Source: Sphingopyxis sp. PAMC25046 (lineage in GTDB: Bacteria > Pseudomonadota > Alphaproteobacteria > Sphingomonadales > Sphingomonadaceae). Taken from it: a DNA stretch of 64,000 nucleotides. Where the stretch lies: positions 3,162,001 through 3,226,000 of the forward strand of contig NZ_CP039250.1 of the NCBI RefSeq assembly GCF_004795895.1, given 5' to 3'. Below are positions 34,774 through 43,839 of this stretch, piece by piece. The first letter of the stretch is position 1. Every line of letters starts with the position of its first letter. The position numbers were made by a program, and so were the translations under genes. The notes beneath the pieces were generated by a model that worked only from the letters and a program-made list of their open reading frames with translations, was not told the DNA's origin and ran no database searches.

Positions 34774-35099
34774 AAATCATTCTTTGCCTGGCGCTGTTGG
34801 CGGACATCGCGCCCACCGCAAACAGCGCGCCGCCCGCTGCCGTGGTCAAGGTAAAGACGCCGCAAAGCTGTTCAGAGGCACGACAGGCACAAGCAGCGGC
34901 ATCGGGGGCGACCGGCTATCCCGACTCTTACAGCTCGGCAGACGAGATGCGCCACGAAATCCGGAATTTGGTCAGCCTGCTTTGCGATGAACCCGTCGAC
35001 GATCCCGGCGCACGATCCATTTGGAAAAGAATCGATGGCGCGCCAAAGAAACATAAAAATCCCAAACCCCGGACGGAGAGCTGGCGCCCGCCGGATTAG
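34770..35099 (+). CDS. Small secreted protein
   Basis: A 109-aa protein. A signal peptide (MKIILCLALLADIAPTANSA) is followed by a Lys-rich tail. Two Cys (in PQSCSEA and LLCDEP) may pair. No family is recognised. It follows the PAN-domain gene on the same strand and may be coexpressed. Confidence 0.6.
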   Translation: MKIILCLALLADIAPTANSAPPAAVVKVKTPQSCSEARQAQAAASGATGYPDSYSSADEMRHEIRNLVSLLCDEPVDDPGARSIWKRIDGAPKKHKNPKPRTESWRPPD

Positions 35100-35159
35100 T
35101 TAGATTAAATTTGTTTGTGGCGTCTCGTTTGCTTTAGATGGAAGGCAAGCAGAACTCCC

Positions 35160-35182
35160 AAAAAAATCTGACCCTCACGGTC
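35160..35182 (-). terminator. Terminator after the DHDPS-family gene
   Basis: A short stem GACC/GGTC (loop GTGAG) is followed on the minus strand by AGA and seven T residues, directly after the stop of the gene at 35186. The stem is short but the T-tract is clear. Confidence 0.5.
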
Positions 35183-35185
35183 GTC

Positions 35186-36106
35186 CTAGCCGAGAGAATA
35201 GCGATATTTCTCTGCCAGACCAATATTCCGGATTATGCGCAGTCCCGCTTCGAGTTCCGAGTCTCCGAGTTCGCGAAGCGGCTTGCGAAACCCTCCTACG
35301 GGCAGGCCGCAGGCGCGCATCAGCGATTTGATTGCCACGGGGTTGATCGCGGAATAGTTGAAATGGAGCAGCGGAAGCAGCGCCAGATATTGCTTGCGAA
35401 ATGTCTCCGCTTCCTTCGCGCCTGTCCACGGGGTCGATATTGCAGCCATTTCCGCAGGCGCGATATTGCCCCCCATGTTCGCCGTTCCATGTCCTCCGAG
35501 GGCCATCGTCGGGACGACGAGGCCCAGATTGGGCGAATCGCAGCACATCACCGATACGTCGGGAGCCGCGGCCAGAATCTGCGCCATCTGCCCGACGCGT
35601 GCGGTCGATTCCTTATGGATCACGATGTTGGGATGCCTGAACAGCCGTAGCAGTTGTTCCCAGTGCAGGTCGGTCTTGACGCGCGGCGGGTTGTTATAGA
35701 TGCCGAGCGGCAAGTCGACCGCATCGGCGACCTCGAGGTAGAATTGCTCGATGTCGGCTTCCGACGCGCAGATATAGGGCGGTGCGGCGATGATCGCGCC
35801 ATCGGCGCCGTTCGCCGCGGCGAAGCGAACATTCTCGATCACCTGCTCGGTCGACGGCCCGGTGCAGCCATAAAAGAAGGCCATGCCGGCCGCCCGCATC
35901 TTCACCGTTTCGACGACGATGCGCTTCTTCTCCTCGGGTAAAAGCAGCGAGGGTTCGCCGGTCGACCCCATGAAGAGGATCGCGCGCGTTCCGTGCTGCC
36001 GCTGATGGTCGAGCAGCGCCTGCCAGGCGCCGAAATCTATCTCTCCCCGGCGATCGAACGGTGTTACCGTCGCGACGAAAGACCCCTCGATGCGAGTGCT
36101 GGACAT
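35186..36106 (-). CDS. DHDPS/N-acetylneuraminate-lyase family aldolase or dehydratase
   Basis: A 306-aa class I aldolase-fold protein. The conserved features are GSFVATVTPF, MGSTGEPSLL (carboxylate loop), the catalytic Tyr in LGIYNNPP and the Schiff-base Lys in NIVIHKESTA. The family covers DapA, N-acetylneuraminate lyase, and keto-acid or hydroxyproline-pathway enzymes. Location inside a peptide-scavenging locus favours a catabolic role over DapA. It is divergent from the amidohydrolase at 36264 across a perfect palindrome. Confidence 0.88.
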   Translation of the reverse strand: MSSTRIEGSFVATVTPFDRRGEIDFGAWQALLDHQRQHGTRAILFMGSTGEPSLLLPEEKKRIVVETVKMRAAGMAFFYGCTGPSTEQVIENVRFAAANGADGAIIAAPPYICASEADIEQFYLEVADAVDLPLGIYNNPPRVKTDLHWEQLLRLFRHPNIVIHKESTARVGQMAQILAAAPDVSVMCCDSPNLGLVVPTMALGGHGTANMGGNIAPAEMAAISTPWTGAKEAETFRKQYLALLPLLHFNYSAINPVAIKSLMRACGLPVGGFRKPLRELGDSELEAGLRIIRNIGLAEKYRYSLG

Positions 36107-36162
36107 GGCGCGCCTCCCTGAAAATGCCGTTGGACAAGCACAATGATGAGTGGGACCGTCGA

Positions 36163-36187
36163 AATCCGCCATTGAGGATGGCGGATT
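36163..36187. promoter_or_regulatory. Perfect 10-bp palindrome AATCCGCCAT/ATGGCGGATT in a divergent promoter
   Basis: The arms 36163-36172 and 36178-36187 are separated by TGAGG. It lies between the DHDPS-family gene and the amidohydrolase gene. The same AAATCCGCCA element recurs inverted at 46541-46583, so it is a likely operator of a shared regulator. That regulator was not identified. Confidence 0.55.
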
Positions 36188-36263
36188 GGGGCGCATCGTC
36201 GCTCGTATAATCAACAGCATGCGGATCCCGGCGCTCGGCACGGGAACGTCGCGGGGGAAAACC

Positions 36264-37607
36264 ATGCGGAAAACCGCCCACAGCATCACACGCGCGATTG
36301 CCGCCGCCGCCTTATTCCTGTGCGCAGGGTCGGCGATCACGGGATCTGCCCAAGACAAATCGCAGGATACGCTGGTCCTGCGCGCCGCGCGGATGTTCGA
36401 TGCGACGAGCGAACGGATGCGCACCGATGCGGTCGTGGTGGTGCAGGCCGGGCGGATTGTCGGCGTCGGTCGCGATGCGGCGATCCCCGACGACGCGCGG
36501 ACGATCGACCTCGGTGACGCGACACTGCTGCCGGGATTCATCGACGTCCATTCGCACCTGACACTGGAACCTGACGAGAATTATTATCGCAAGTCGCTCA
36601 ACGAGTTGATGCGCAATCCGACCGAAATGGCCTTTTACGCCGGCGCCAACGCGCGCCGCACGCTCGAAGCGGGATTCACCACCGTGCGGCACGTCGGCGC
36701 GCGCGAGTTCATCGACGTCGGACTCCGCAACGCCATCACCGCGAACCTGACTCCGGGCCCGCGGATTCTCGCGGCGGGCAACGCCATCACCGCCACCGGC
36801 GGAAGCTGCGACCGCGCGCCTTATCCTGCGCAGCGCGTCGCGCCGCTGACACCGCGCGAAGGCGTTTGCACCGGCGCCGACCAGTGCCGCGAGGCGGTGC
36901 GCAACCAGATCAAATGGGGCGCCGACGTCATCAAGGTCTGCGCCTCGGGCGGGGTGCTCTCCTACGACCCCGTCGACGTGCCGCAGTTCACGCCCGCGGA
37001 ACTCAACGCCGCGATCGGCGAAGCGCATCATTGGGGCCGCAAGGTGGCGGCGCATTCGCACGGCGACACCGCCTCGCGACTCGCGATCGAGGCTGGAGTC
37101 GATTCGATCGAACACGGCAGCTTCCTGTCCGAAGACACGCTGAAGCGGATGAAGGCAAAAGGCGTTTTCCTCGTTCCCACTTTCATGGCGCTCGACTGGG
37201 TCAAGACGAACGCCGACACTTATCCCTCGAACATCGCGGAAAAGGCGCGCGTCGCCGCCGCAGCGCATACGGGCATGTTCAAGACCGCGCTGCGCCTCGG
37301 CGTGCCGATCGCCCTGGGGACCGATGCGACGGTTCGCCCCGACGGCCATGGCCGCAACGCGATGGAGTTCAGCCTGATGGTCAACGCCGGCATGCCGCCC
37401 GCCGCCGCGCTGCTCGCAGGGACGAGCAACGCCGCGCGCCTCCTTGGCCTCGATGCCGAGATCGGGACGCTCAGCGTCGGAAAATCCGCCGATATCGTAG
37501 CGGTGCCCGGCAATCCGATCGCCGATATTCGGGTCACCGAAAAACCCTTGTTCGTCATGCAGCGCGGCCGGGTGATCCGCCAGGGCGGCCAGTCACTGCT
37601 CCGGTGA
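36264..37607 (+). CDS. Secreted prolidase-like amidohydrolase
   Basis: A 447-aa protein with a signal peptide (ITRAIAAAALFLCAGSAITGSAQ). It is a TIM-barrel amidohydrolase with metal ligands in PGFIDVHSHL, the bridging Lys in DVIKVCASGG, His in VAAHSHG and SIEHGS, and Asp in ALGTDATV. The arrangement matches imidazolonepropionase-like Xaa-Pro/Xaa-Arg dipeptidases. ATG 36264 follows GGGGGAAAA; an upstream ATG at 36219 is less likely. It is followed 36 nt later by an M16 peptidase. Confidence 0.9.
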   Translation: MRKTAHSITRAIAAAALFLCAGSAITGSAQDKSQDTLVLRAARMFDATSERMRTDAVVVVQAGRIVGVGRDAAIPDDARTIDLGDATLLPGFIDVHSHLTLEPDENYYRKSLNELMRNPTEMAFYAGANARRTLEAGFTTVRHVGAREFIDVGLRNAITANLTPGPRILAAGNAITATGGSCDRAPYPAQRVAPLTPREGVCTGADQCREAVRNQIKWGADVIKVCASGGVLSYDPVDVPQFTPAELNAAIGEAHHWGRKVAAHSHGDTASRLAIEAGVDSIEHGSFLSEDTLKRMKAKGVFLVPTFMALDWVKTNADTYPSNIAEKARVAAAAHTGMFKTALRLGVPIALGTDATVRPDGHGRNAMEFSLMVNAGMPPAAALLAGTSNAARLLGLDAEIGTLSVGKSADIVAVPGNPIADIRVTEKPLFVMQRGRVIRQGGQSLLR

Positions 37608-37643
37608 AGACCGGCCCGTTTCACTAAAGCAGAGGAAAATCCG

Positions 37644-40448
37644 ATGCGCCGTTTCTTGACCGTTCTGCTCCTCGCCGCGAGCCCGCTCTCCTTCGCATCC
37701 GTCGCAGCAGCCGAGAGCGAGACGACCGCGCCGCGACTGCTCGAGGTTCCGCGGCTCGACTTCACCAAGCGCGTCCTTGCCAATGGCGCGACGCTCTATG
37801 CGATCCGTGACACGGGCACTGCGACGGTCTCGATCAACATCTGGTACGACGTCGGCCAGCGCGACGACCCGCCGGGGCGCGGCGGTTTCGCGCATCTGTT
37901 CGAGCATCTGATGTTCAAGACGACACGCAACCTGCCCGGCGGCGTGCTGGAGGCGGTCAATGCGATGGGCGGCAACAGCAACGCCTCGACGCTGTTCGAC
38001 TATACCGATTATTATATCACCGCGCCCGCGAACCAGCTTGAGGGCATGCTCTGGCTGGAGGGCGAGCGGATGCGCAATCTCGTGATAGATGAGAAATCAT
38101 TCCACTCCGAACGCGACGTCGTGAAGGAGGAACTGCGTCAGCGCATTCTCTCGAAACCCTATGGGCGCATTCTTTATATGCTGCTTCCCGCCTTCACCTT
38201 CGACGGTCACCCTTATGCACGGCCGATCGGGGGGACCATCGCCGATCTCGACCAGGCAAAGCTCGCCGATGTGCAAGCGTTTCACGAGGCCTATTACCGG
38301 CCTGACAATGCGGTCTTCGTGGTGTCGGGCAATTTCGACCCGGCGAAGCTCGATGTCTGGGCCGACCGCTATCTGGGCTCGATACCGCGCCCCGACCGCG
38401 CCATTCCGCGCGACCCTGCAAAGGGTCGCCCGGTCGTGGCGCGGACGATCGACGCCTATGCGCCGAACGTCCCGCTTCCTGCGGTCGCCTTCGCTTGGCG
38501 CGCGCCCTTCGCCGCCGACGCCGACGCGGCGGGCATCGACCTGATCGAGGCGGTGCTCACGCGCGGCGCCGCTTCGCGCCTGCGCCGCTACCTCGTCGAC
38601 GAAAAGGGGGTCGCCTCGGAAATTACCAGCTACAATCTTCCCGCGCGGGACGGCCATGCCTTCGCGCTCGTCGTGACGCTTGCCGAGGGGCGCGAGATTG
38701 CCGATGCCGATGCGGCGCTTGGCGCGGAGATCGCCCGGCTCCGCGATACGCCGCTAGCCGCCGAAGAACTCGACGCGGTCAAGAACGGCCTGTTCGGCGA
38801 TGCGCTCGCGCGGCGCGAGACTGCGCGCGGCCGCGCCTATGAACTGGGCGGCGGCGCCGCGCTGACCAGCGATCCGGGGCTAGCCGACGCGCGGCTCGAC
38901 GCCATCCGCCGCATGACGCCCGCCGCCGTCCAGCGCGTTGCGAAGAAGTGGCTCGACGACGGGAAGCGGGTGACGCTCCGTTATCGCGACGAAAGCCAGC
39001 GCCCCCCGGGCTATGCCGGCGACGCCTCTCCCGACGTGTCGAAGATGGGTCCGACGATCCCGCCCGCGAGCCAGCCGCCGGTCGCCATCGCGAGCGAAGG
39101 CGCTCGCGAAGCACGTCCCGAACCAGCCGAAGCCGTTCCGTCGGCATTGCCCACGCTGGCCGAACGCCGTCTCACCAACGGGCTGCGCGTTGTCGTTGCC
39201 CAGTCGTCGAAGGTTCCGCTCGCCAGCGTGCGGCTGGTGATCGACGGCGGCGATGCGGCCGATCCGGCGGGACAGGCCGGGCGCGGCGACATCGCCGCAG
39301 CGCTGGCACTGAAGGGCGCGGGCGGACGCAGCGCCGAGCGGATCGCGAGCGAGATCGCGGCGCTCGGCGGCACAATCGGCGCGGGTTCGGATGCCGACGC
39401 GACGGTCTTTTCGGTCAATGCGCCGACCGCGAATATCGAGGCAGCGGCACGCATCCTCGCCGATGTCGCGACACGGCCGGACTTCGCCGCCGATGCGCTA
39501 GACGGCGTTCGCAGCCAGCAATTGTCCGCGATCGCGGTAGCCACGAAGCAACCGATGCAGACGGCGCTCCGCGCCCTCCCCGCCGCGCTCTTCGGCAAGG
39601 CGCCCTATGGAGCGGTTCCCACCGCCACGAGCCTTGGTGCCGTGACGCAGGACGATGTCGCGGCGGCGCAGCGCGAAACATGGATCCCGAATGCCGCAAC
39701 GCTGATCGTCACCGGCGCATTGACCCCCGATGCCGCATTCGCACTCGCCGAGCGCAGCTTCGGATCGTGGAAAGCCGGAAAGGCACCCACGGCGACGCCG
39801 CGCGGCACGGTATCGACAAGCCCGCATGTGGTCGCGGTCGACATGCCCGGCGTGGCGCAGGCCGCCGTTATCGTGGCGCTGCCGACCGCCGGACGACGCG
39901 ATGCCGACTGGCCGTCGCTTCGCATCGCCAACGCCGCGCTCGGCGGCGGCTTCCAAGGCTGGCTTACGCAAGAGATCCGCGTCAAACGGGGCCTCACCTA
40001 TGGAGCCGGCAGCCTGCTCGACAGCCGCCGCGACGCAGCATATCTGATGGCGGTCACGCAAACCAAGACTGCGTCAGCGAACGAAGTCGTCGGGTTGATT
40101 CTCGACCAGATCGGCCGGTTTGGCCGCGAGCCGGTCGACGCCGGGCGCGCGGGCGAGCGCGCCACCTATCTCGCGAACGGTCTGTCAGGACAAAACGAGC
40201 GCGCCGCGGGCCTTGCCGATTATCTGGTAACGCTGATTTCCAGCGGCGCGGCGCTGGACACGCTGGCGGCCGAACGCTCGCCATTGGCACCGTCACCCGA
40301 GCGCATTGCCGCCGCGATCGAGGCGCACCTGCGCGCCGATCAGGCCACGATCGTCGTCGCGGGCGATTCGAAGCAATGGGTGGGGGCGCTCCGCGAGCGT
40401 TTCCCGACCCTCGAACTCGTCGATATCGACGGGAAATCCTTACCCTAG
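37644..40448 (+). CDS. Secreted M16-family zinc peptidase
   Basis: A 934-aa two-repeat pitrilysin. A signal peptide (MRRFLTVLLLAASPLSFASVAAA) is followed by the inverted zinc motif HLFEH at residues 84-88, with the third ligand Glu in VKEELRQR near 160. The C-terminal half (from about 510, NGLRVVVAQSSKVPLASVRL) lacks the motif, as in other fused M16 proteins where that half is structural. It probably degrades peptides in the periplasm and converges on the amidohydrolase operon. Confidence 0.94.
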   Translation: MRRFLTVLLLAASPLSFASVAAAESETTAPRLLEVPRLDFTKRVLANGATLYAIRDTGTATVSINIWYDVGQRDDPPGRGGFAHLFEHLMFKTTRNLPGGVLEAVNAMGGNSNASTLFDYTDYYITAPANQLEGMLWLEGERMRNLVIDEKSFHSERDVVKEELRQRILSKPYGRILYMLLPAFTFDGHPYARPIGGTIADLDQAKLADVQAFHEAYYRPDNAVFVVSGNFDPAKLDVWADRYLGSIPRPDRAIPRDPAKGRPVVARTIDAYAPNVPLPAVAFAWRAPFAADADAAGIDLIEAVLTRGAASRLRRYLVDEKGVASEITSYNLPARDGHAFALVVTLAEGREIADADAALGAEIARLRDTPLAAEELDAVKNGLFGDALARRETARGRAYELGGGAALTSDPGLADARLDAIRRMTPAAVQRVAKKWLDDGKRVTLRYRDESQRPPGYAGDASPDVSKMGPTIPPASQPPVAIASEGAREARPEPAEAVPSALPTLAERRLTNGLRVVVAQSSKVPLASVRLVIDGGDAADPAGQAGRGDIAAALALKGAGGRSAERIASEIAALGGTIGAGSDADATVFSVNAPTANIEAAARILADVATRPDFAADALDGVRSQQLSAIAVATKQPMQTALRALPAALFGKAPYGAVPTATSLGAVTQDDVAAAQRETWIPNAATLIVTGALTPDAAFALAERSFGSWKAGKAPTATPRGTVSTSPHVVAVDMPGVAQAAVIVALPTAGRRDADWPSLRIANAALGGGFQGWLTQEIRVKRGLTYGAGSLLDSRRDAAYLMAVTQTKTASANEVVGLILDQIGRFGREPVDAGRAGERATYLANGLSGQNERAAGLADYLVTLISSGAALDTLAAERSPLAPSPERIAAAIEAHLRADQATIVVAGDSKQWVGALRERFPTLELVDIDGKSLP

Positions 40449-40460
40449 CCCGGCCGGCTT

Positions 40461-41726
40461 TCAGGGCGACGGCGACATATAGCGGTCGCGCAGTTCGAGC
40501 GGGCGAGCTGTAAGCGGCTTCTCGATCCCCTCGACGAACACCGCCTGCGGCTGCGACAGCGGTTCGAGCGGATCGCCGTTCCACAACACCAAGTCGGCGG
40601 CGCGGCCAACTTCGAGCGATCCAATGCGGTCGGCAACGCCGAAGACGCGCGCCGGATTGATCGTGATCGCCGCAACAGCTGCATCATGGGGCAATCCCCA
40701 GGCGACGGCATTTCCCGCACCGTAACGCAGCTCCCGCGCGCGATGCGCGACGCCGCTCCCCGTCTTCAGGATCACGATGACGCCAGCGGCGTGTAGTCGC
40801 GCGGCATTTTCCATCGTCGCCCCAAGCTGGGAGAAGCTGCGTGGCAAGTCGGCGAGCGGGTCGAGAATGACGGGGATCTTCGCCGCGGAAATCTTGTCGG
40901 CGACGCGCCATCCTTCTTCCGCGCCATCGAGGATGATGCGCAGCCTCTCCTCGCGCGCGAGCGCGATCATTTCGACGATGTCTGAGGCGCGATCGACCTT
41001 GACGATCAGCGGCATGCGTCCGTCGGCGACCGGGATCAGCGCATCCAGATCGACGCGCGAAAGCGCCTGCGGCCGCCCTTCGCCGCGATCGTACGCGGCG
41101 CGGTGCGCCGCGAAGTGGCGGACGTCAGCCAGAGTCGCGCGAAGTTCGACGATCGCCGCGCCGCGGGCACCGCCGGCGCGTTCGGCCCCGCCCTCGCCCA
41201 TTTCGAGCACCATCGCGGCGCGCGGCCGCGTGACCATTTGCGGGCGCTGCGCGAGATCGATCACCGCTGCCTGCCCGGCGAACTGCAGCGAGCGCCCACC
41301 GCGATCATCGTAAAGCGGCGTCGTGACAGCATGGGTGATTCCCGCCAGCCGCGACACCGGGAGCAGAATCGAATCAGGGTTGAGCCCCTGCGAGATGTCG
41401 AATCCCGCGCTGATCGTCCTGCTGTGCGTGGCTCGATCGGCGCTGGTCGGGACTTGGCTCACCTCGACGGCGCCCAAGGTGCTGTCGACCTGGATGAGTC
41501 CCGGTGTGACGACCCCGCCACGGCCATCGATCACGCGCGCATCGGCTGGAACCGGAGCGTCGGTGCCAAGCGCAGCGACCTTCCCGTCCCGGATCACGAT
41601 CGTTCCGCGACCGATCTCGCCGGCGCCCGTCATCGTCATCAGCCGCGCATCGACGATCGCGATCGTTTCCGCCGAGGCCGGGGTCGCCAGCAGCAGTGCG
41701 ACGAGGGCGTTCAAGCGGCGGGTCAT
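40461..41726 (-). CDS. Amidohydrolase-like protein lacking metal ligands (B type, second pair)
   Basis: A 421-aa protein with a signal peptide (MTRRLNALVALLLATPASA) and an amidohydrolase frame (GRGGVVTPGLIQVDSTLG). The HxH of active members is replaced by VDS. The later His positions are also gone: VDRASD replaces NHCYRAD, and DGAEEGW replaces FHHANEA of its neighbour. It aligns along its length with the protein at 43836-45116. The ATG overlaps the upstream stop (ATGA). It is probably a non-catalytic partner of the A-type protein encoded upstream. Confidence 0.85.
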   Translation of the reverse strand: MTRRLNALVALLLATPASAETIAIVDARLMTMTGAGEIGRGTIVIRDGKVAALGTDAPVPADARVIDGRGGVVTPGLIQVDSTLGAVEVSQVPTSADRATHSRTISAGFDISQGLNPDSILLPVSRLAGITHAVTTPLYDDRGGRSLQFAGQAAVIDLAQRPQMVTRPRAAMVLEMGEGGAERAGGARGAAIVELRATLADVRHFAAHRAAYDRGEGRPQALSRVDLDALIPVADGRMPLIVKVDRASDIVEMIALAREERLRIILDGAEEGWRVADKISAAKIPVILDPLADLPRSFSQLGATMENAARLHAAGVIVILKTGSGVAHRARELRYGAGNAVAWGLPHDAAVAAITINPARVFGVADRIGSLEVGRAADLVLWNGDPLEPLSQPQAVFVEGIEKPLTARPLELRDRYMSPSP

Positions 41727-43120
41727 CGCGTCTCTCCGGGTTGGCCGATCAGAAAGTCGGAATGGCGGCGATAGCCGGCGTCGGCGCGGTCGAAGACGAT
41801 CCCGCCGTCGATCCAGACCTTTTCGGCCCGTGCGTAGATGCTGAACGGGTCGTGGCTCCACAATACGACATCGGCGTTCTTGCCGGGCTGGAGCGTTCCG
41901 ACGCGGTCGGCGATACCAAGCGCCTTTGCCGGATTGGCGGTGAACCAGCGGATGGCGTCGGCCTTGCTGATCCGAATGCCCGCACGCCAAGCCGCCGACA
42001 AAGCGGCTGCGGCCTCCTGGTTCAGACGCTGGATGACGATCGGATCATCCGAATGGATGATAGCGCAGCCGCCGGCCGCGTGGACGAGCGCCGCATTCTC
42101 CTCGATCGCATCGAACACCTCCATCTTGTACCCCCACCAACTGGCCCAGGTGGCGACGCAGATATCTTCCTTCGCTAGCAGCGGCGCGACCTTGTAGGCT
42201 TCGTTGGCATGATGAAAGGCGCGGATTCTAAACCCGAATTCGCGCGAGATATCGATCATGTTCGCCATCTCGTCGGCGCGGTAGCAGTGGTTCTGGACGA
42301 GAATCTCGCCCTTCAGCACGCCAGCGAGCGTTTCGAGCTGGAGGTCGCGCTTCGGCGCCTCGCCGCTCCGGCCGCCCTTCTCCCACTTGTCCCAGCGGCG
42401 CGCATAGTCCTGCGCGTCGATCCACGCCTTGCGATAGCCCGCGACATTGCCCATCCGCGTCGCCGGCGAACGGCCTCGCCCGCCATAGACGCGCTTGGGA
42501 TTCTCGCCGCACGCGATCTTCAGGCCCTGCGGCGCGCCGGGAAACTTCATCCCCTGTATCGTTACCGAAGGCACATTCTTCAATGTCACCGTGCGCCCGC
42601 CGAACAAATTACCCGAACCGGGCAGGATCATCATCGTGGTGACCCCTGCTTCGCGCGCCGCGTCGAAACCCGGGTCCTGCGGCCAGATCGAATGTTCGAT
42701 CCAGACCTGCGCAGTGTTGGGATCGGTCATCTCGTTGACGTCGTTATGCGCCTCGACCGATTCGGGCTGTGCCCAGGCGCCGAGATGCGAGTGCGCGTCG
42801 ATGACGCCCGGGGTTACCCACTTACCGCGCGCGTCCACCGTTCGATAGCCGCTCGGCACCGCTAGCGCGGTACCAACGGCGGCGATCTTCCCGCCCTCAA
42901 TCAGCACCGTCCCATTGACGATTTCCTCGCCGGTCGCGGTCAGCACCGTCGCGCCGACCAAGGCGATACGCTCTACGGCAGGTGCATGATAGGTGCTCGG
43001 ATAGGCATCGCGGTCGATCGTGGGCGCCGCGTCGGCGGCGGGCGCCGACGGCCGCCGTTCGGACGCGGCGCAGCCGGCGAGCGCAGTTGCCGCGACAAGG
43101 ACGAGCGCGGCGTGCCTCAT
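41723..43120 (-). CDS. Amidohydrolase lipoprotein with intact metal site (A type, second pair)
   Basis: A 465-aa protein with lipobox LAGC (Cys 17). The metal ligands are in TPGVIDAHSHLG, VQNHCYRADEM, RAFHHANEA and AIIHSDDP. A long insertion carries ACGENPKRVYGGRG and PATRMGN. It is strongly similar to the protein at 45113-46498. The anchor suggests the outer face of the inner membrane or the inner face of the outer membrane. It overlaps its neighbours by 4 nt on both sides. Confidence 0.9.
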   Translation of the reverse strand: MRHAALVLVAATALAGCAASERRPSAPAADAAPTIDRDAYPSTYHAPAVERIALVGATVLTATGEEIVNGTVLIEGGKIAAVGTALAVPSGYRTVDARGKWVTPGVIDAHSHLGAWAQPESVEAHNDVNEMTDPNTAQVWIEHSIWPQDPGFDAAREAGVTTMMILPGSGNLFGGRTVTLKNVPSVTIQGMKFPGAPQGLKIACGENPKRVYGGRGRSPATRMGNVAGYRKAWIDAQDYARRWDKWEKGGRSGEAPKRDLQLETLAGVLKGEILVQNHCYRADEMANMIDISREFGFRIRAFHHANEAYKVAPLLAKEDICVATWASWWGYKMEVFDAIEENAALVHAAGGCAIIHSDDPIVIQRLNQEAAAALSAAWRAGIRISKADAIRWFTANPAKALGIADRVGTLQPGKNADVVLWSHDPFSIYARAEKVWIDGGIVFDRADAGYRRHSDFLIGQPGETR

Positions 43121-43839
43121 TTGGCGTCTGGGGTGACCGAGCGAATCACCCCGCCCTTGTCGTCGAGGAAATCGATCGACGCCTTGCCGTCGGGGGTGAC
43201 CTTCATCAGGATACGCGGACGCCCCATCGCATCGTTCAGCATGACCGCCGACTCGCGGTCGCGCGTCTTGCCGACATAGAGCCGCTGGCGGCCGAAGGTG
43301 CCGTCGGCCTGCACCTTCTGAAGCGCGGCGGTTTTTTCGGGGCCGTCAGGCATTTTCGACAGCCGCTCGGCCATGTCGAAATCGAGCGCCGCATCGGGAC
43401 GATCGTTGACGACCATCGCGGCCCAGCGCCGCCCATTATATTCGTTCTGGGTCAGCTGGATCACCTGATCCTGCTCATATTGGTCGAAACTCAGGTGGCC
43501 GCCTCCCGATATCTTGCCGTCGGGACCCTTCTGGCCGCTAAAGGTCAGGCCGCCGTTTTCGGACCCTTCGTTGTTGTAGAAGATGATCCCCGCGCCACGG
43601 TTGCCGCTCGGATGCGGGCGTTCCTTGCCGTGCATGATGATGCCCGGCGAGCGGCTGGTATTCGACACGATCATACGGATCGTCCCGTCATCTTCGCGGA
43701 CGTTGATGCGCTTGACGTCGATCTCGTCGAACACCGCCTTGGCGGGCGGGGTGTCGGCACCGGCGCTGGTCGCCACGGCGACCGCGGCGGCGGCGGTAAG
43801 CACGCCCGAATAAAGGGCGAGAAGGCGATTGGCGTTCAT
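43117..43839 (-). CDS. Exported protein of unknown function between the amidohydrolase pairs
   Basis: A 240-aa protein with a signal peptide (RLLALYSGVLTAAAAVAVATSAGA). The mature part is repetitive beta-rich: VFDEIDVKRINVREDDGTIR, GNRGAGIIFYNNEGSENGG, RDRESAVMLNDAMGRPRILM and KASIDFLDDKGGVIRSV. This pattern of flattened beta hairpins with D(D/A)xGxxR recurs at least three times. No family is recognised. It is inserted between the two amidohydrolase pairs with 4-nt overlaps. Confidence 0.78.
   Translation of the reverse strand: MNANRLLALYSGVLTAAAAVAVATSAGADTPPAKAVFDEIDVKRINVREDDGTIRMIVSNTSRSPGIIMHGKERPHPSGNRGAGIIFYNNEGSENGGLTFSGQKGPDGKISGGGHLSFDQYEQDQVIQLTQNEYNGRRWAAMVVNDRPDAALDFDMAERLSKMPDGPEKTAALQKVQADGTFGRQRLYVGKTRDRESAVMLNDAMGRPRILMKVTPDGKASIDFLDDKGGVIRSVTPDAK

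Noticed and set aside
40449-40460. Terminator between the convergent M16 and amidohydrolase genes
   Set aside because: The gap is only 12 bp and shows no separate hairpin.
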